From Lytechinus pictus (Eukaryota; Echinodermata; Echinoidea; Temnopleuroida; Toxopneustidae): a stretch of DNA of 64,000 nt. The stretch covers positions 23,576,001-23,640,000 of the forward strand of contig NC_087262.1 of NCBI RefSeq assembly GCF_037042905.1, given 5' to 3'. The position numbers were made by a program, and so were the translations under genes. A model generated the notes under the pieces. It made no database searches. It was given only the letters and a program-made list of their open reading frames with translations, and was not told the DNA's origin. Shown here piece by piece: positions 22,846 through 33,729 of the stretch (positions are counted from its first letter, which is position 1; each line of letters opens with the position of its first letter).

Positions 22846-25423
22846 CATGGGTGTCGATCGGTATTCTTGGTTGGGGGGGATGATTGACACAAATATTCTT
22901 GTGGATGGGGATCTTTCAATATAACCCCCACTAAAATCACAAAATTCAATTTGTGTTACAAGTAAGCCCAGTGGCGTACCGTGGGTCATGGCATAGGGGG
23001 GCACCAGCAAAAAAATTGAGTCAATTAGTTTATTAGGTCAGTTGCCAGGTATACTGACCTAATAGACACACTTTAAGGACAGTGCCATATATTAAACAGA
23101 TATGTATCTCACTGATGAAATAATGTGAGCACGAAGCGCGAGCTTAAAATTTGTGATATTCGGACGTAAAAAGGGACATTAATCAACTTTTTGTAATCAT
23201 GATACTTACCTGTCTCGCTTAACAATGCGAGCGCGAAGCGCGAGCTGAAATTTTTGTATATATTGACCCCAAAAAGGGAGATTTTAAGGACTATATTTAA
23301 GGAATCCACTACATATCTCACCACAGTCATCTATTGCGAGTGCTAAGCGCTTGCTGATTTTGTTAGAATTACACATGAAGCACTTGAAGTCATTGTAATC
23401 ATGATTATTAACATACGCATCTCAATAATCAAATATTGCGAGCGCGAAGCGCGAGCTGAAAATTTAGAAATTCAGACCTGAAAAGGGGCATTCTAAAGCT
23501 TGTTTGTAGGAATTTACTAAGACCATACGTATTTCATTAACCAAATGATGCGAGCGCGAAGCGCGACCTGAAAAGTTTTGATATTGAGATCAGAAAAAGG
23601 GACATTTTAAGGACTGATTCTAGGAATTCATGGAGAGCAGACATATCTCACTAATGCGAACATAAGCACGGACAAGAAATGTTTTATATTAAGACCTTAA
23701 ACTGTGGCAATCACTTTAAGTAGTCATTAAAAGAAGCATACTATTGCACATAAAATAGTAATTCGAAGTGCGAGGAAGTATATTGAAAACAGGAGGTTTT
23801 AGTCCCACAGGATTATATATCTCGTTAAAGTTAAACAGACAATGTGAGCACCAGGAACAATGAAGACATGGGCCCTAATCAAATTATGATTCATAAAGTT
23901 ATGAAAAATGCGTCTTATGTAGTATAACAGAATTATAGTATAATCTAACATCATAATGAACAATAATTTCTTCTTTCCCATTACATTCCTTTCCTCTCTC
24001 CCTCTTTTTCTCCTTTTCCTCATTTTTGGATGGGCATGTGCCCCTCATGCCCCCCCCCCCGTAGTTACCCCACTGAGTGAGCCTATTCTAAACTCATACG
24101 AAAGAAAAAAATGACAAAAATTGTCTGGACCATGTACAAAGTGATCTGTTTATTGAGCATGATGTAAACAACTTCTCTCTTAAATCTAACCCGACTGGCA
24201 ATATCTTTTTTCTTCTTAATGCGTGATGATAAAATGCAGATTCGGACAAATTAAGACTAGCACAAATTACAAACTGTGTGGCTTCTCGTGCGCCATCGGG
24301 CTTACCGTCAGACGATTTTTACCCTGGATTTTAACACGTTTTAAATATTTTATAAGTGCATGAAACAAAACAAACATAAAAACAATCAAAACTCAACTGT
24401 CATGTTATGATATTTCTCCAACATCTTCTTGAATCATCAGTGTGTAATATCAGCTAATATATGTGTTAAAATGAAATTAACATACCGCATGAGTGTGCTC
24501 ATATAGAATGCAAAACTGTCATCCCTTTCCAAACTCAAAAAAGATTTTTTTTTTTTGCCAAAATAAGAAAAAAATCAACCAAGTTTAGTTATTCAAGTCC
24601 ATAACAATTACAAGAATAACATGGGGAAAAAAACCCTCCGATGTTCATATCCGAAGATACGCTTTAGAGAGAAATGAATGATTATTCTTTCTGAAACCAT
24701 TAATTGATTTCACTTATTAAAAAAATGTAAAAATATGATCATATTATATTGAGCTCACTGAACCTCAATATTTTCATGAGAGGTATCTGATGGGGTCACA
24801 TGATAAAATGTTTAATATTCAAAAGGGTTGTAGATTAAATGGGACAAACATCATGCACTTGCATGTGGGGAGGGGTAAATCTGAGAAAAGTTGTTTTTGT
24901 TGTACTTTTTCAAGATCTACCCCTCTAGGATTTACGTCCATGGAGGTTTCCCTGTTTATCTTGCCACCCTTTTATTTTTCCACCCTTTTTAATCAATTGA
25001 TTTCTTAAAATTAATTTATTCACCACTGGTGGGATGGAACACCCTATCAACAAAAGTTTTTTTTCGGCGGGGTCCTTTTATGTCATGTGTTTAAAAAATA
25101 TCATATACCGGTACATAAACTTTCATTCATAATTTCATTCTTTTTCATCTTGAACCTCCACCCATCTGTTTAAAAGCCCTGGAAAAGAATGTTTTTTTAT
25201 TTAATAACAATATACACAAATTGCGGGGGAAACAAACTGATTGATGGCATACTATAATCATCACTATATAATCATCATTATCAAACTTTTCATTTTTTCA
25301 TCATCATTATTACAATTTTTCTACCCTGAATTATTGGGGGGGATGATAATACAGGCCATCCCCCCCACTTGAAATATTGGGGGGGATATATCCCCCCCAT
25401 CCCCCCCGTGATCGACACCCATG
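22846..25423. mobile_element. hAT-like element (2.58 kb) with perfect TIR and exact TSD
   Basis: The ends CATGGGTGTCGATC and GATCGACACCCATG are a perfect 14-bp inverted repeat. The flanks carry the exact 8-bp duplication TGCGTTGT (22838-22845 and 25424-25431). G-tracts lie next to both ends. A second hAT-like element (22969-24075) is nested inside. The remaining interior (24076-25330) shows no transposase reading frame. Confidence 0.9.
22969..24075. mobile_element. nested hAT-like MITE with module array
   Basis: It starts CAGTGGCGTACC and ends GTAGTTACCCCACTG. The flanks AGTAAGCC (22961-22968) and AGTGAGCC (24076-24083) are an 8-bp duplication with one mismatch. Inside are several GCGAGCGCGAAGCGCGAGC-type cores (about 23125, 23227, 23433, 23551) with spacers of the same type as at 19.8-21.5 kb. 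Confidence 0.87.
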
Positions 25424-25431
25424 TGCGTTGT

Positions 25432-26790
25432 AGACAGTGTCTTACGTATAGTAAACGCGAAAAGTTCGGACTTTCTAGTCGATCGAGAAAGAAAACTACC
25501 CCACGAAAATCAAGCACCCAGAATGAATCACATTGGTCAGACATTTCTTGTTTCACTTGGTTTATTATATTTTTCCCGTAAAACTCAACAGTTTATAAAC
25601 CGTTCATATAAAACTAAGCCATAAAACTACATGCATATACTCTCTGTCAATATGGTAAAACATAATAAAAGATATAACATTATATGCTATATATATTTCG
25701 TTTGGTGGATTTCAGTTAATATTTTTTTATAACATTAGCAACTATCATAACTTCTTTGAAGGGCACAGTTACAATGTCTAGTAAATTATGAAATAGCCAC
25801 ATAATCATAATCATTATCCCTATCAAATTGCAATTAGAATGGTGAATATATTTCAGGTTGTTTGATTGTCTCGTTTAAGAAAGATACCAACAACAATTCC
25901 AACAACTTGAAATTACCTTTGAGGGAGCCTCCGTCAAATAAAACTGACCAAGAATCCTGCAGAGTGTTTACCAGATGGCCATTATATAAGACCAGGATGT
26001 AAACTCTAGGTGTGGTATTCTGATATTAAACCTAAACCGCACTTCTATGGAACGCTGGTTTTATAATATTGCGTCCATATTCTTGGCAATTATGATTTAT
26101 CAATTAATTCACCAAAATTCAAGATATTTTTTGTGTTTTCCTACTTTTCTCGCTATACACTAACCCAGTTTTTTTTTTTTATACTTTTTGCAGCAGGACT
26201 AGAATATATTTTTTAATTGGTGAATAGGTTGACAACTGGCATTCCATAAAAGTGTGTTCTAAGTTAATCCAGGTTTAATTAAACTATGAATATCATAATA
26301 CCACCATAGATATACAAATCTAAATCGATTTCATTCCATTAAATTCCGGTAAAAACAAGTATGTATACCAAATCAGTTAATGTACATTATTTCAATATAC
26401 AATCGAATATTCAATTATTTCGGAAATATTTGCATGTGGTACCACAATAAAACTACATGAATATTGACACATTCACTTAATGATTAACTAAATGAAGTAC
26501 AAGCAAGCCTAAATAGCAATCATAATTATACATATAAATAGGTTACTCCATTGTGTTCACACATTAACTCGGCTTGGCATGCTCAAGTGCCACCTGTACT
26601 ATTTATCATACAGTGTATAACAATCATAACAGATATTTCTTTCTACATGTTGTTGCAAATTCACCTTTGTAGAAGGTGGCAAAATATACTGATTACTCTC
26701 TTGTCGAATGGTATTGTGGCGGTGGGTTTCGAACCCAGAACTCATGATCAAGTCCGGGGACTATCTGCAAGAATGTTGTGATAAAATACA
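25432..26790. other. AT-rich intergenic sequence with a SINE remnant
   Basis: Nothing coding is supported. A minus-strand tRNA-like B-box (GGGTTTCGAACCC near 26725) with surrounding sequence at about 26700-26780 marks an old SINE. Confidence 0.5.
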
Positions 26791-26797
26791 ATCATAT

Positions 26798-27902
26798 ACA
26801 GTGCGTATAAAAAAAACGGGACAGTTTGAAAAGTCTATACAAAAATTGTTTCAAATTATTATATCTATATTTTGATGTTAATAGATGCTTTGAGATCTTT
26901 TCTTTGAAATGCCATTTTCAAAAATAAATTTTGTTCATGCTTGAGCGAACACGGGACGTTTTTGTCGGGGGTTCAAAAAGAGGCTTGTGCCAAGATGGCA
27001 GAAATGAGAAATTGGATGATTAGACTTTTGGCTAATCAGCAGACTTCCTCTCAATCTTTTCATTACCTCTGCCATACTTTTCGAATTATGCTGTCAAATT
27101 TCATTTACAAATTCATTTATTATCCTGAATTATTTTGTTTTTCATTTAAACTTCTTTCACCTTTGCATTTTCCTTCATAAAGTAAAAAAAAGTAAGAAAA
27201 GAAGACTAAAAAGTTGTAAAGCGAGCAAGCAAAAATTTCCACTTTTTCATAAAAATATCAAATTTTGTGATTTTGACATAATATTCAGTAAATGATATCA
27301 TATTTCAATTTTTATGTTTTCTGTTATTTTCCTTTCCACTTTTTTTCTTGGTCATTATTTTTTTATTGGGGGGGGGGGGGATCACCCCGAGCCTCCACCC
27401 ATCAGTATGCCACTGTACAAAGGCACCATAACCTTTGTAGCACACAATGAAAGGAATATAAAAAAAAAACACGCTCTCCCATACTTCGGTTACAAAAAAT
27501 TGTTCTTGCCTAAGAAAAGAATATTCAAAGCTAAAAGAAAACATATTAAAAAGGAACAAAAGATCTACTTAAGCAAATAAGAATATTTGGAAATAAATTT
27601 TGACCGCATAATTCGAAAATTATGGCACAGATAATGAAAAGGTTAAAAGGAAGTCTGCTGATTAGCAAGAAGTCCGACAATCATATTTATCATTTTATGC
27701 CATTTTGGCGCAAGTCTCCTTTTTAACCCCAGATAAAAACATTCCGTGTTCGCTCAAGCATGAACGAAACTATATTATTTTATTGGCATTTGAAGGATAA
27801 GACTTCAGAGCACCTATTGACACCAAAATATAGAGATCATAATTTGAAACACAAATTTTATAGACTTTTCAAATCTGTCCCGTTTTTTTTATACGCACTG
27901 TT
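26798..27902. mobile_element. mariner-like long inverted-repeat element
   Basis: The ends CAGTGCGTATAAAAAAAACG and CGTTTTTTTTATACGCACTG are inverted. The arms stay complementary for about 290 bp (26799-27085 and 27603-27901), including GAACACGGGACG-type and CAAGATGGC/GCCATTTTGG blocks. TA precedes the left end and TT follows the right end. The middle (about 27100-27600) holds a truncated hAT-like end (G-tract, then CAGTATGCCACTG near 27414). No transposase is visible. Confidence 0.78.
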
Positions 27903-28035
27903 GTAACAATTTGTTAGCACCATTCATACAGAACGTAAAATAGAGTCTGAAGAAAGAGGATTACCTTTGAGGTGCAGGAAAATAAAATCAAACAAACGGG
28001 ACTTTTTTTACTTCTCTGACATGTCTGAGTAAAAC

Positions 28036-29582
28036 CAGCGGCGTAACAGGGGTCGGTGGCCAGGGGGGGCAAGAGCCAAAAATTTCCCGGTCATATCATG
28101 GTATGAACAGGCGTAATGGTGTAATGAGGCGACGATTTTGAGAGGGCCAGACATTGTGTATCAGGCAGAATTTATCTTTAAAAAAAAAAGATGCGAGCGA
28201 GCGAAGCGAGCGAGCAAAATTTTTGACATTTTTAATACAAAAATCAAATTTTGTGATAGATTTTGACATGATATCCAGAGAATAATATATTTCACTCTTC
28301 TCTCTTTCCATTCCTTTTTAGTGGTCTGAATGCCACTCTGAACATGATTCTTTGCAGCAGTAGCGTGAATATTAAAAAAAACTAGAGGCGCAGTATGGCG
28401 TAAGTGCTAAAAAGCTGCTTGATATAAGTCCCGAACGAGCGAAGCGAGCGAGAATGAAAATCACATTTTCATGAGAATTTAACTTTGAGATATTTGTTTA
28501 TATGTATTCAGTAAATAAAATCATATCCCACACTTTTCCTTTGCTTTTCTTTCCTCCTTTTTTTCTTGGTTGTAGAACTTTTGGGGACCATGGCCCAACC
28601 CTTCCATAATCATATACGGCAGTGCTTCGCGGTTGGGGTCCGTCTGGAGCCCCCGGAACTTCGTGATATCAAAGCCATTTAAAGCTCGCAGATTGCCGCT
28701 ATTTTTAATCAAATCGCGGGTATATACAGAATATAGCTTTTACACAACACATTTATTTAATGCAGTTGATATTTTGAGGGGGCAAAACATAGCAATGTGG
28801 GAAAGTTTGTAAAAAGTCGCCAGCGAGCAAAGCGAGCTGAAAAAAAATGCCTATTGAAATTGAATTTTAATTATGTGATAGATATCCATTATATTCAGCA
28901 AATAACACATTTCATTGTTTCCTTTCACTTTATTATACGTTAACTCTTAATGTAGGAAGGGTCCCTACAGGGGGGCGTTATAGAGCCATTTGAAGGTTAT
29001 AGATGAAGAGCCCCTACTGCGTGGGGTCTGGGGCAAAGCCCCGGTAGCTTATTTGCATACTGAATTTCGCAAGCTTATAGCACAATGTTGTATGCAGTCC
29101 ATCTTTCTTCCCGCTCTTTATTTTCTATCCTCGGCAGCCCGGTCATGTTATTAAGTTTTTTTTCTTGTCCCTTTTCTTTGTTTTCCAATTTAGCTTTTGA
29201 CTAATTACATTCTACCTTCATTTCCCGTTATTGTTTGCCTCTTTGTCATCTTTTAATTTATTTCCCATCATGCTATTGCATAACATAGGCCTATTTCGGA
29301 ATGATTTGTTCTTTCTCAAATGTTCTTTCGTTCATTTTCCCGCTTTCCTTCCTTTTTCATTCAAAATATATTTTCTTCGTTTTCTTTTCACTTTTTCTTT
29401 TCCCTTTCCCTTTCCTTTTCCCTTTCCTTTTCCTCCTTTCCTTTTCCCCTTTCCTTCCCCTTTCCCTTTCTTTCTCCCTCCCTTTTCTTTTTTTCCCGTT
29501 TTTTTTATATTTTCCCGGTGAAATCCGCCAGGGGGGGCAACTTGCCCCCCCTGCCCCCCCCCCCCCGCCTGTTACGCCACTG
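28036..29582. mobile_element. hAT-like element (1.55 kb) with exact TSD
   Basis: It starts CAGCGGCGTAACAGG and ends CCTGTTACGCCACTG. The 8-bp duplication AGTAAAAC is exact (28028-28035 and 29583-29590). Inside are units with a variant core (GCGAGCGAGCGAAGCGAGCG near 28195, and others near 28436 and 28823). A long CT-rich stretch follows at 29310-29515, and G/C tracts lie at the right end. There is no transposase. Confidence 0.92.
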
Positions 29583-29809
29583 AGTAAAACATTCTCCATT
29601 TATGATTGGTATGTGGTTGAAATAAGTTTTGGCTGTTTTTGGGGGTGAGAGTAGCACCACCTGCTGTTGTGAGGATACTTGTTATTGAAAACAATACAAT
29701 ACATTCGTGAAAGCAGTTGAATAATAAATTGTCAATGATCATGTAACTTAAAAGCTGTCATGTGGAGGAAACCTTGTAAAAGCAAAGCTTGTGAAACAAG
29801 TTTCTTTAG

Positions 29810-30480
29810 CAAAGGCGGCTCCAGCCCCCCCCCCCCCCTATTGGTGGAGCAAAAAAGAAAAAAAGGGGGAGACAAAAAAGAAGGGGGAAGGGAGAAGGAA
29901 AAGAAAAGAAAAGAGGAACAATAAGAGGAAGCAAGTGAATACAATAAGGTGAGGGGAAGACTTAGAAAATGAAAGAAAAAAATCTTTCATGTCACTAAAT
30001 AAAATTTTCGCTCGCGCTTCGCGCTCGCATTGCCTGTTCTATGAGATACATATCTTGCTCAATTGGCTGATATAAAGCTTAAAATGAAGTTTTGAAGTCA
30101 ATACACAAACAAGATTAAGCTCGGACATCGAGCTTTCATTATTTCGTTTGATTTACCACTTGATTTTTTTTTAAATGCTCTGTAAAATGCCCGTTTTATG
30201 GTCTAAATTTGAACATTTTCTGCACGCGCTACGCGCTTGCATTATTTGATTTGCCAAGTACATATTGTCTTCGTATATTTCTCAAAATATCCCTTTTCAG
30301 GTTTGATTGTCAAAACGTAGGCCTATCAGCGCAGCGAGCGCTGCGCGCTCGCAATTTGATTGGTGAGTTATGTATATACCTATATATTAATTCTTTAACA
30401 ACTCAAAATCTTTTCATCAATGTTTGTCAAGATTTGCGCTCGAATTAATTGATTGAAATATAGCTATGATAATATTTCGT
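29810..30480. mobile_element. truncated hAT-like element with inverted module array
   Basis: It begins CAAAGGCGGCTCCAGCC followed by a C-tract and CTATTGGTGGAGC, like one end of the nested elements at 19564 and 35085. Cores in the opposite orientation (GCTCGCGCTTCGCGCTCGC near 30010, variants near 30225 and 30335) follow. No matching right end was found. Confidence 0.65.
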
Positions 30481-31015
30481 AAATGAAAACAAGAATTCAC
30501 AAGCATGCACACACATGACATACACGAAAGTTCGGAGCAAAAATGAAGAGGTAAAAATGGCACTGGTAATAATGTCCGAGGTAATATTGCAGAGGTAAAA
30601 ATGGTAGCAGACAAATTATTTAACACACCCGCTCCCGTGGCGTTCGTATCGGATTGCACGACAGTGGGACCCAACGAGGCATAATCAAATTTCAACAAAA
30701 TTTTGCATCGGTGTGATAGTTAGCACCAGGATTTTAAATCTACAAAGATTAATTTTTACTATAGTTGATGGGAATCAAAATATTTGAGGACTGAGCTTTG
30801 CAAAGCGCCTTAAAAAAATCTTTATACCGTTTTATTTACTCCATTTAATCCAATGCCCCAATGCCGAACAATCTAACTCAATTACTGTGCCTATGGTTAT
30901 AATTATTTAAATCGTATACTGTTCTACCTAATTTATATGTGAAACTTTTTACCTTGTTAAACATTTGTAATTCAGCCTTTGACTGCCTAGAATGTTTTGA
31001 TGCTTTAATAGATCA

Positions 31016-31870
31016 TCATATGACACCTAGATAGATTCTTGTTATTTGATTGGTTGGTCGATATCGATCATTCAGCCCATTTTACAATGACGTCATCAAC
31101 CGTGCAATTTTAGATCCATTCATCGTGCAATTTAGGATCTATGATTAATTCCATACGATTTTGTCCATTGCACGCGCGCACCCAGACTGCAGGCACCACT
31201 CGTGTTTGCAGCGCGCATAAACAGACCGAGCTCGCACAGCATGAGCATATTTACATCGAAATTCACAAATTTCATATGAAAAAGTATCTATTTATGGGTG
31301 TCATATAAACCAAATAATGAATGTTCTTTTCATTCGTGCAATGGACAGAATACTTAATCGGTGAAAGATGAAATGAATGATCCATTCAACTCGGCTACGC
31401 GTCGGTCGTTGAATATATCATTTTATATTATATGACACCCAGATAGATCCTTGTCATTTGATTGGTTGTTTGATATCGATCATTCAGCCCATTTTACAAT
31501 GACGTCATCAACCGGGCAATATTAGATCCATTCATCATCGTGCAATTTTGGATCCATACGATTTTGTCCATTGCACGCGTGCACCGCTGCAGGCACTACA
31601 AGTAAGGTGTTTGCAGCACGCATGTTGTATGTACGCGACAATCAACTGACGGAACATATTTTGCATCGAAATTAATAAATTTCATATGGAAAATAATCTA
31701 TTTTTAGGGGTCATATAAACCAAATAATGAATGTTCTTTTCATTCGTGCAATGGACAGAATACTTCATTCGGTGAAAGATGAAATTAATGATCCATTCAA
31801 CTCGGCTACGCGTCATTGAATATATAATTTCATCTTTTACATCATGAAGCATTCTGTCTATTGCACTCAT
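31016..31870. repeat. two-copy tandem repeat, about 415-bp unit, with CRE sites
   Basis: A unit starting ATATGACACC(T/C)AGATAGAT (31018 and 31434) is repeated. Each copy holds CAATGACGTCATCAACCG, a CRE-like palindrome (TGACGTCA), and GTGCAATGGACAGAATACTT. Past copy 2, AAGCATTCTGTCTATTGCAC (about 31846) is the complement of an internal block, so the right side can also fold back. No protein is encoded. Confidence 0.82.
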
Positions 31871-31961
31871 AAACATTTATTATCTGTATATGATTACAAA
31901 TCCGATAAAGGGTGACCGGTAGTTTGGTGATACTACAGTCTTACCGGTGAACCGGCTCCAG

Positions 31962-32868
31962 GGCCCAGTAACACAAAGCTTAGCGACAAATCGCTAATTT
32001 GAAAGAACAATTCTGATTGGTTTCTAGTCAGCGTACTAACAAAATGCGCATGCAACAATGATCTTCATAGGCCATTTCATTCAGAGATTAACCCTAAAAG
32101 GACTGGGCTATTTGAGATGTATTCAGGACGGGGGGCATGATCCCCCCCCCCCCTCACTTCTGATCTCGGCCGCCGTTTGCGCGATCGCGCCGAAATTCGG
32201 CGCGCACATTCTTTACCACATAAACTACAAGCCAGTATTAAAAAAAAATCTGAAAATAATTACTTTTTATCTATCAGGAATAAAATATGCAAATTAATTC
32301 GCAAAAAAAAATAATTTGCATATTTAACACCCAATTTCACTTCAAATTGTCTTCTTTTTTCCAGATGTCATCTTTGCAATCTAACTTAAAGGTTTCCACA
32401 AAGAAAAATTGAGAAAGCTAATTTTTTCCTCATGTATTTCCTTGTTTTTAGAATTTCATATGTATTTCTTCGTTTTTTATTTTTTGTTTTTCATTGTTTT
32501 TCTTCAATGGAAATGATTACAGACCATTAACAACTAAATTAAACCCTAAATCAATTAAGCAGACCAATTAGAACGAAAAATAATCCCCCTTTTATGAATT
32601 TCATCTCCCTTGGCTTTGTACACAAAGTATAAAAATGAGCCATTTTTGGCATGACATTGTCTCGTAAAATGTCACGTGACGTCGCGATGCTATACCCGTA
32701 TGTCGCGAATTTGGTCTCAAAAGTTGCGCGAGAATTTTGCGGCGCTATCATCATGATCATGCGTTTCGGAAATATCGCGCGAAGCGTCGACGGGGGGGGG
32801 GGTGGGCATGATGACCCCAGCCCTGTTAGGGTTAATCGCTAACATTTTGTGTTACGGTGCCTGACCAA
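31962..32868. mobile_element. GTAACACAAAGCTTAGCGA MITE split by a TTAA element
   Basis: The left end is CAGGGCCCAGTAACACAAAG and the right end TTTTGTGTTACGGTGCCTG, with GCTAATTTG and TCGCTAACA in the arms. The piggyBac-like insert at 32092-32831 interrupts it. Confidence 0.75.
32092..32831. mobile_element. piggyBac-like MITE nested in another MITE
   Basis: The ends CCCTAAAAGGACTGGGC and GCCCTGTTAGGG abut TTAA on both sides (32088-32091 and 32832-32835). Next to the ends are C/G tracts inside GCATGATCCCCC and GGGCATGATGACCCC. No transposase is present. The exact TTAA duplication and CCCT ends fit piggyBac-type elements. Confidence 0.85.
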
Positions 32869-32928
32869 CAAGGGCATACCATCGGTTGATAGTAGAAGGT
32901 TTCGTTGCCGTGGCTTTTTAAGCATTAG

Positions 32929-33235
32929 GGAGTTTTCGCAACCTATACAGACGCTTTCTGGAACGTTGAGAATCTATTGTCAAATGCCCTTCGATGACAA
33001 AACAGCATTTGTCGAAAATCAGTGAATTAAAACAGCAGTGTTGTCCGTGACAAATGACAAAATTTCATTTGCAATTTTCGTCAGCCCCGAATCTTGGGAC
33101 AGTCTGCTGTCCCGGTTCATCAATTTTCGACAAAAACCTCTCAGCTTCTCATTGTGATTTGACAGGCATTTTCAAAGCCATTAATATGTTCCAGATTCCG
33201 TCTTCGTTACAATTGCGAAAATTCTCTTATAATCG
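32929..33235. mobile_element. AGGGAGTTTTCGCAA MITE, further copy
   Basis: It opens TAGGGAGTTTTCGCAACC and ends ATTGCGAAAATTCTC. The interior carries CATTTGTCGAAAATCAGTGA and TCAATTTTCGACAAAAACCT, shared with the copies at 8593 and 22577. Confidence 0.8.
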
Positions 33236-33339
33236 TGCGAAATACCCGTCACCTGCATAGAATAGCTGGTATTAATTATTGGAATGTAACTTTTGTTTGT
33301 TTTCACTATACGTGTTAGTTTTCCGTCAACACCACCTGG

Positions 33340-33480
33340 GGCCCGTTTCATAAAGGACTTGCAACTGTTGTAACTTTGCCATTATGGCAACTACCATGGA
33401 AACCTTGATTCTGATTGGCTGCTGACCCCTGTTACCATGGTAGTTGCCATTCTCAGTTGCCAGATCTCATGATTATCGAA
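33340..33480. mobile_element. GGGCCCGTTTCATAAAG MITE downstream of the SLC16-like gene
   Basis: The left end is GGGGCCCGTTTCATAAAGGA. The arms include ATGGCAACTACCATGG and its complement CCATGGTAGTTGCCAT. The block lies just beyond the stop codon of the transporter (33497), so it may be within its 3' UTR. Confidence 0.7.
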
Positions 33481-33496
33481 AATCACCACTTCTGTG

Positions 33497-33729
33497 TCAA
33501 ACTGCAGAAGCTGCCGTCTCTTCCGCCATCTTGACCGTCACGGTGGTGGCCGGCGTGCCCTTCTTTAAGCGTCGACATTTGGCTTGGTGTTCGAACATGA
33601 CGAAACGATGACGTGCAAATATCTTTTGGTAGATTGGTACCGCCACACAAAGAAGAGCGCAGACGGCGTACATCCCCACGCTCGTATAAATGGCCTTGTT
33701 ATATGATCCGGTTTTATCGATACTTTCCC
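33497..33729 (-). CDS. SLC16-like transporter, last exon
   Basis: The acceptor TTACAG precedes GGGAAAGT. The exon completes a Gly codon, then reads ESIDKTGSYNKAIYTSVGMY. TM12 follows (about AVCALLCVAVPIY), then a basic tail ending KMAEETAASAV and a stop at 33497. Confidence 0.85.

Larger units (their letters stand above)
22577..25462. mobile_element. AGGGAGTTTTCGCAA-type MITE split by a hAT-like element
   Basis: The left part (TAGTTTTCGCATTTACTACG to about 22837) resembles the 5' part of the MITE at 8593. The right part continues after 25431 and ends AAACGCGAAAA, like the other end of that family. The interrupting element is 22846-25423, and its 8-bp duplication lies at the junctions. Confidence 0.7.

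Noticed and set aside
29231-29648. Phe/Pro/Ser-rich open frames
   Set aside because: They fall in the CT-rich tail of the hAT-like element at 28036-29582.
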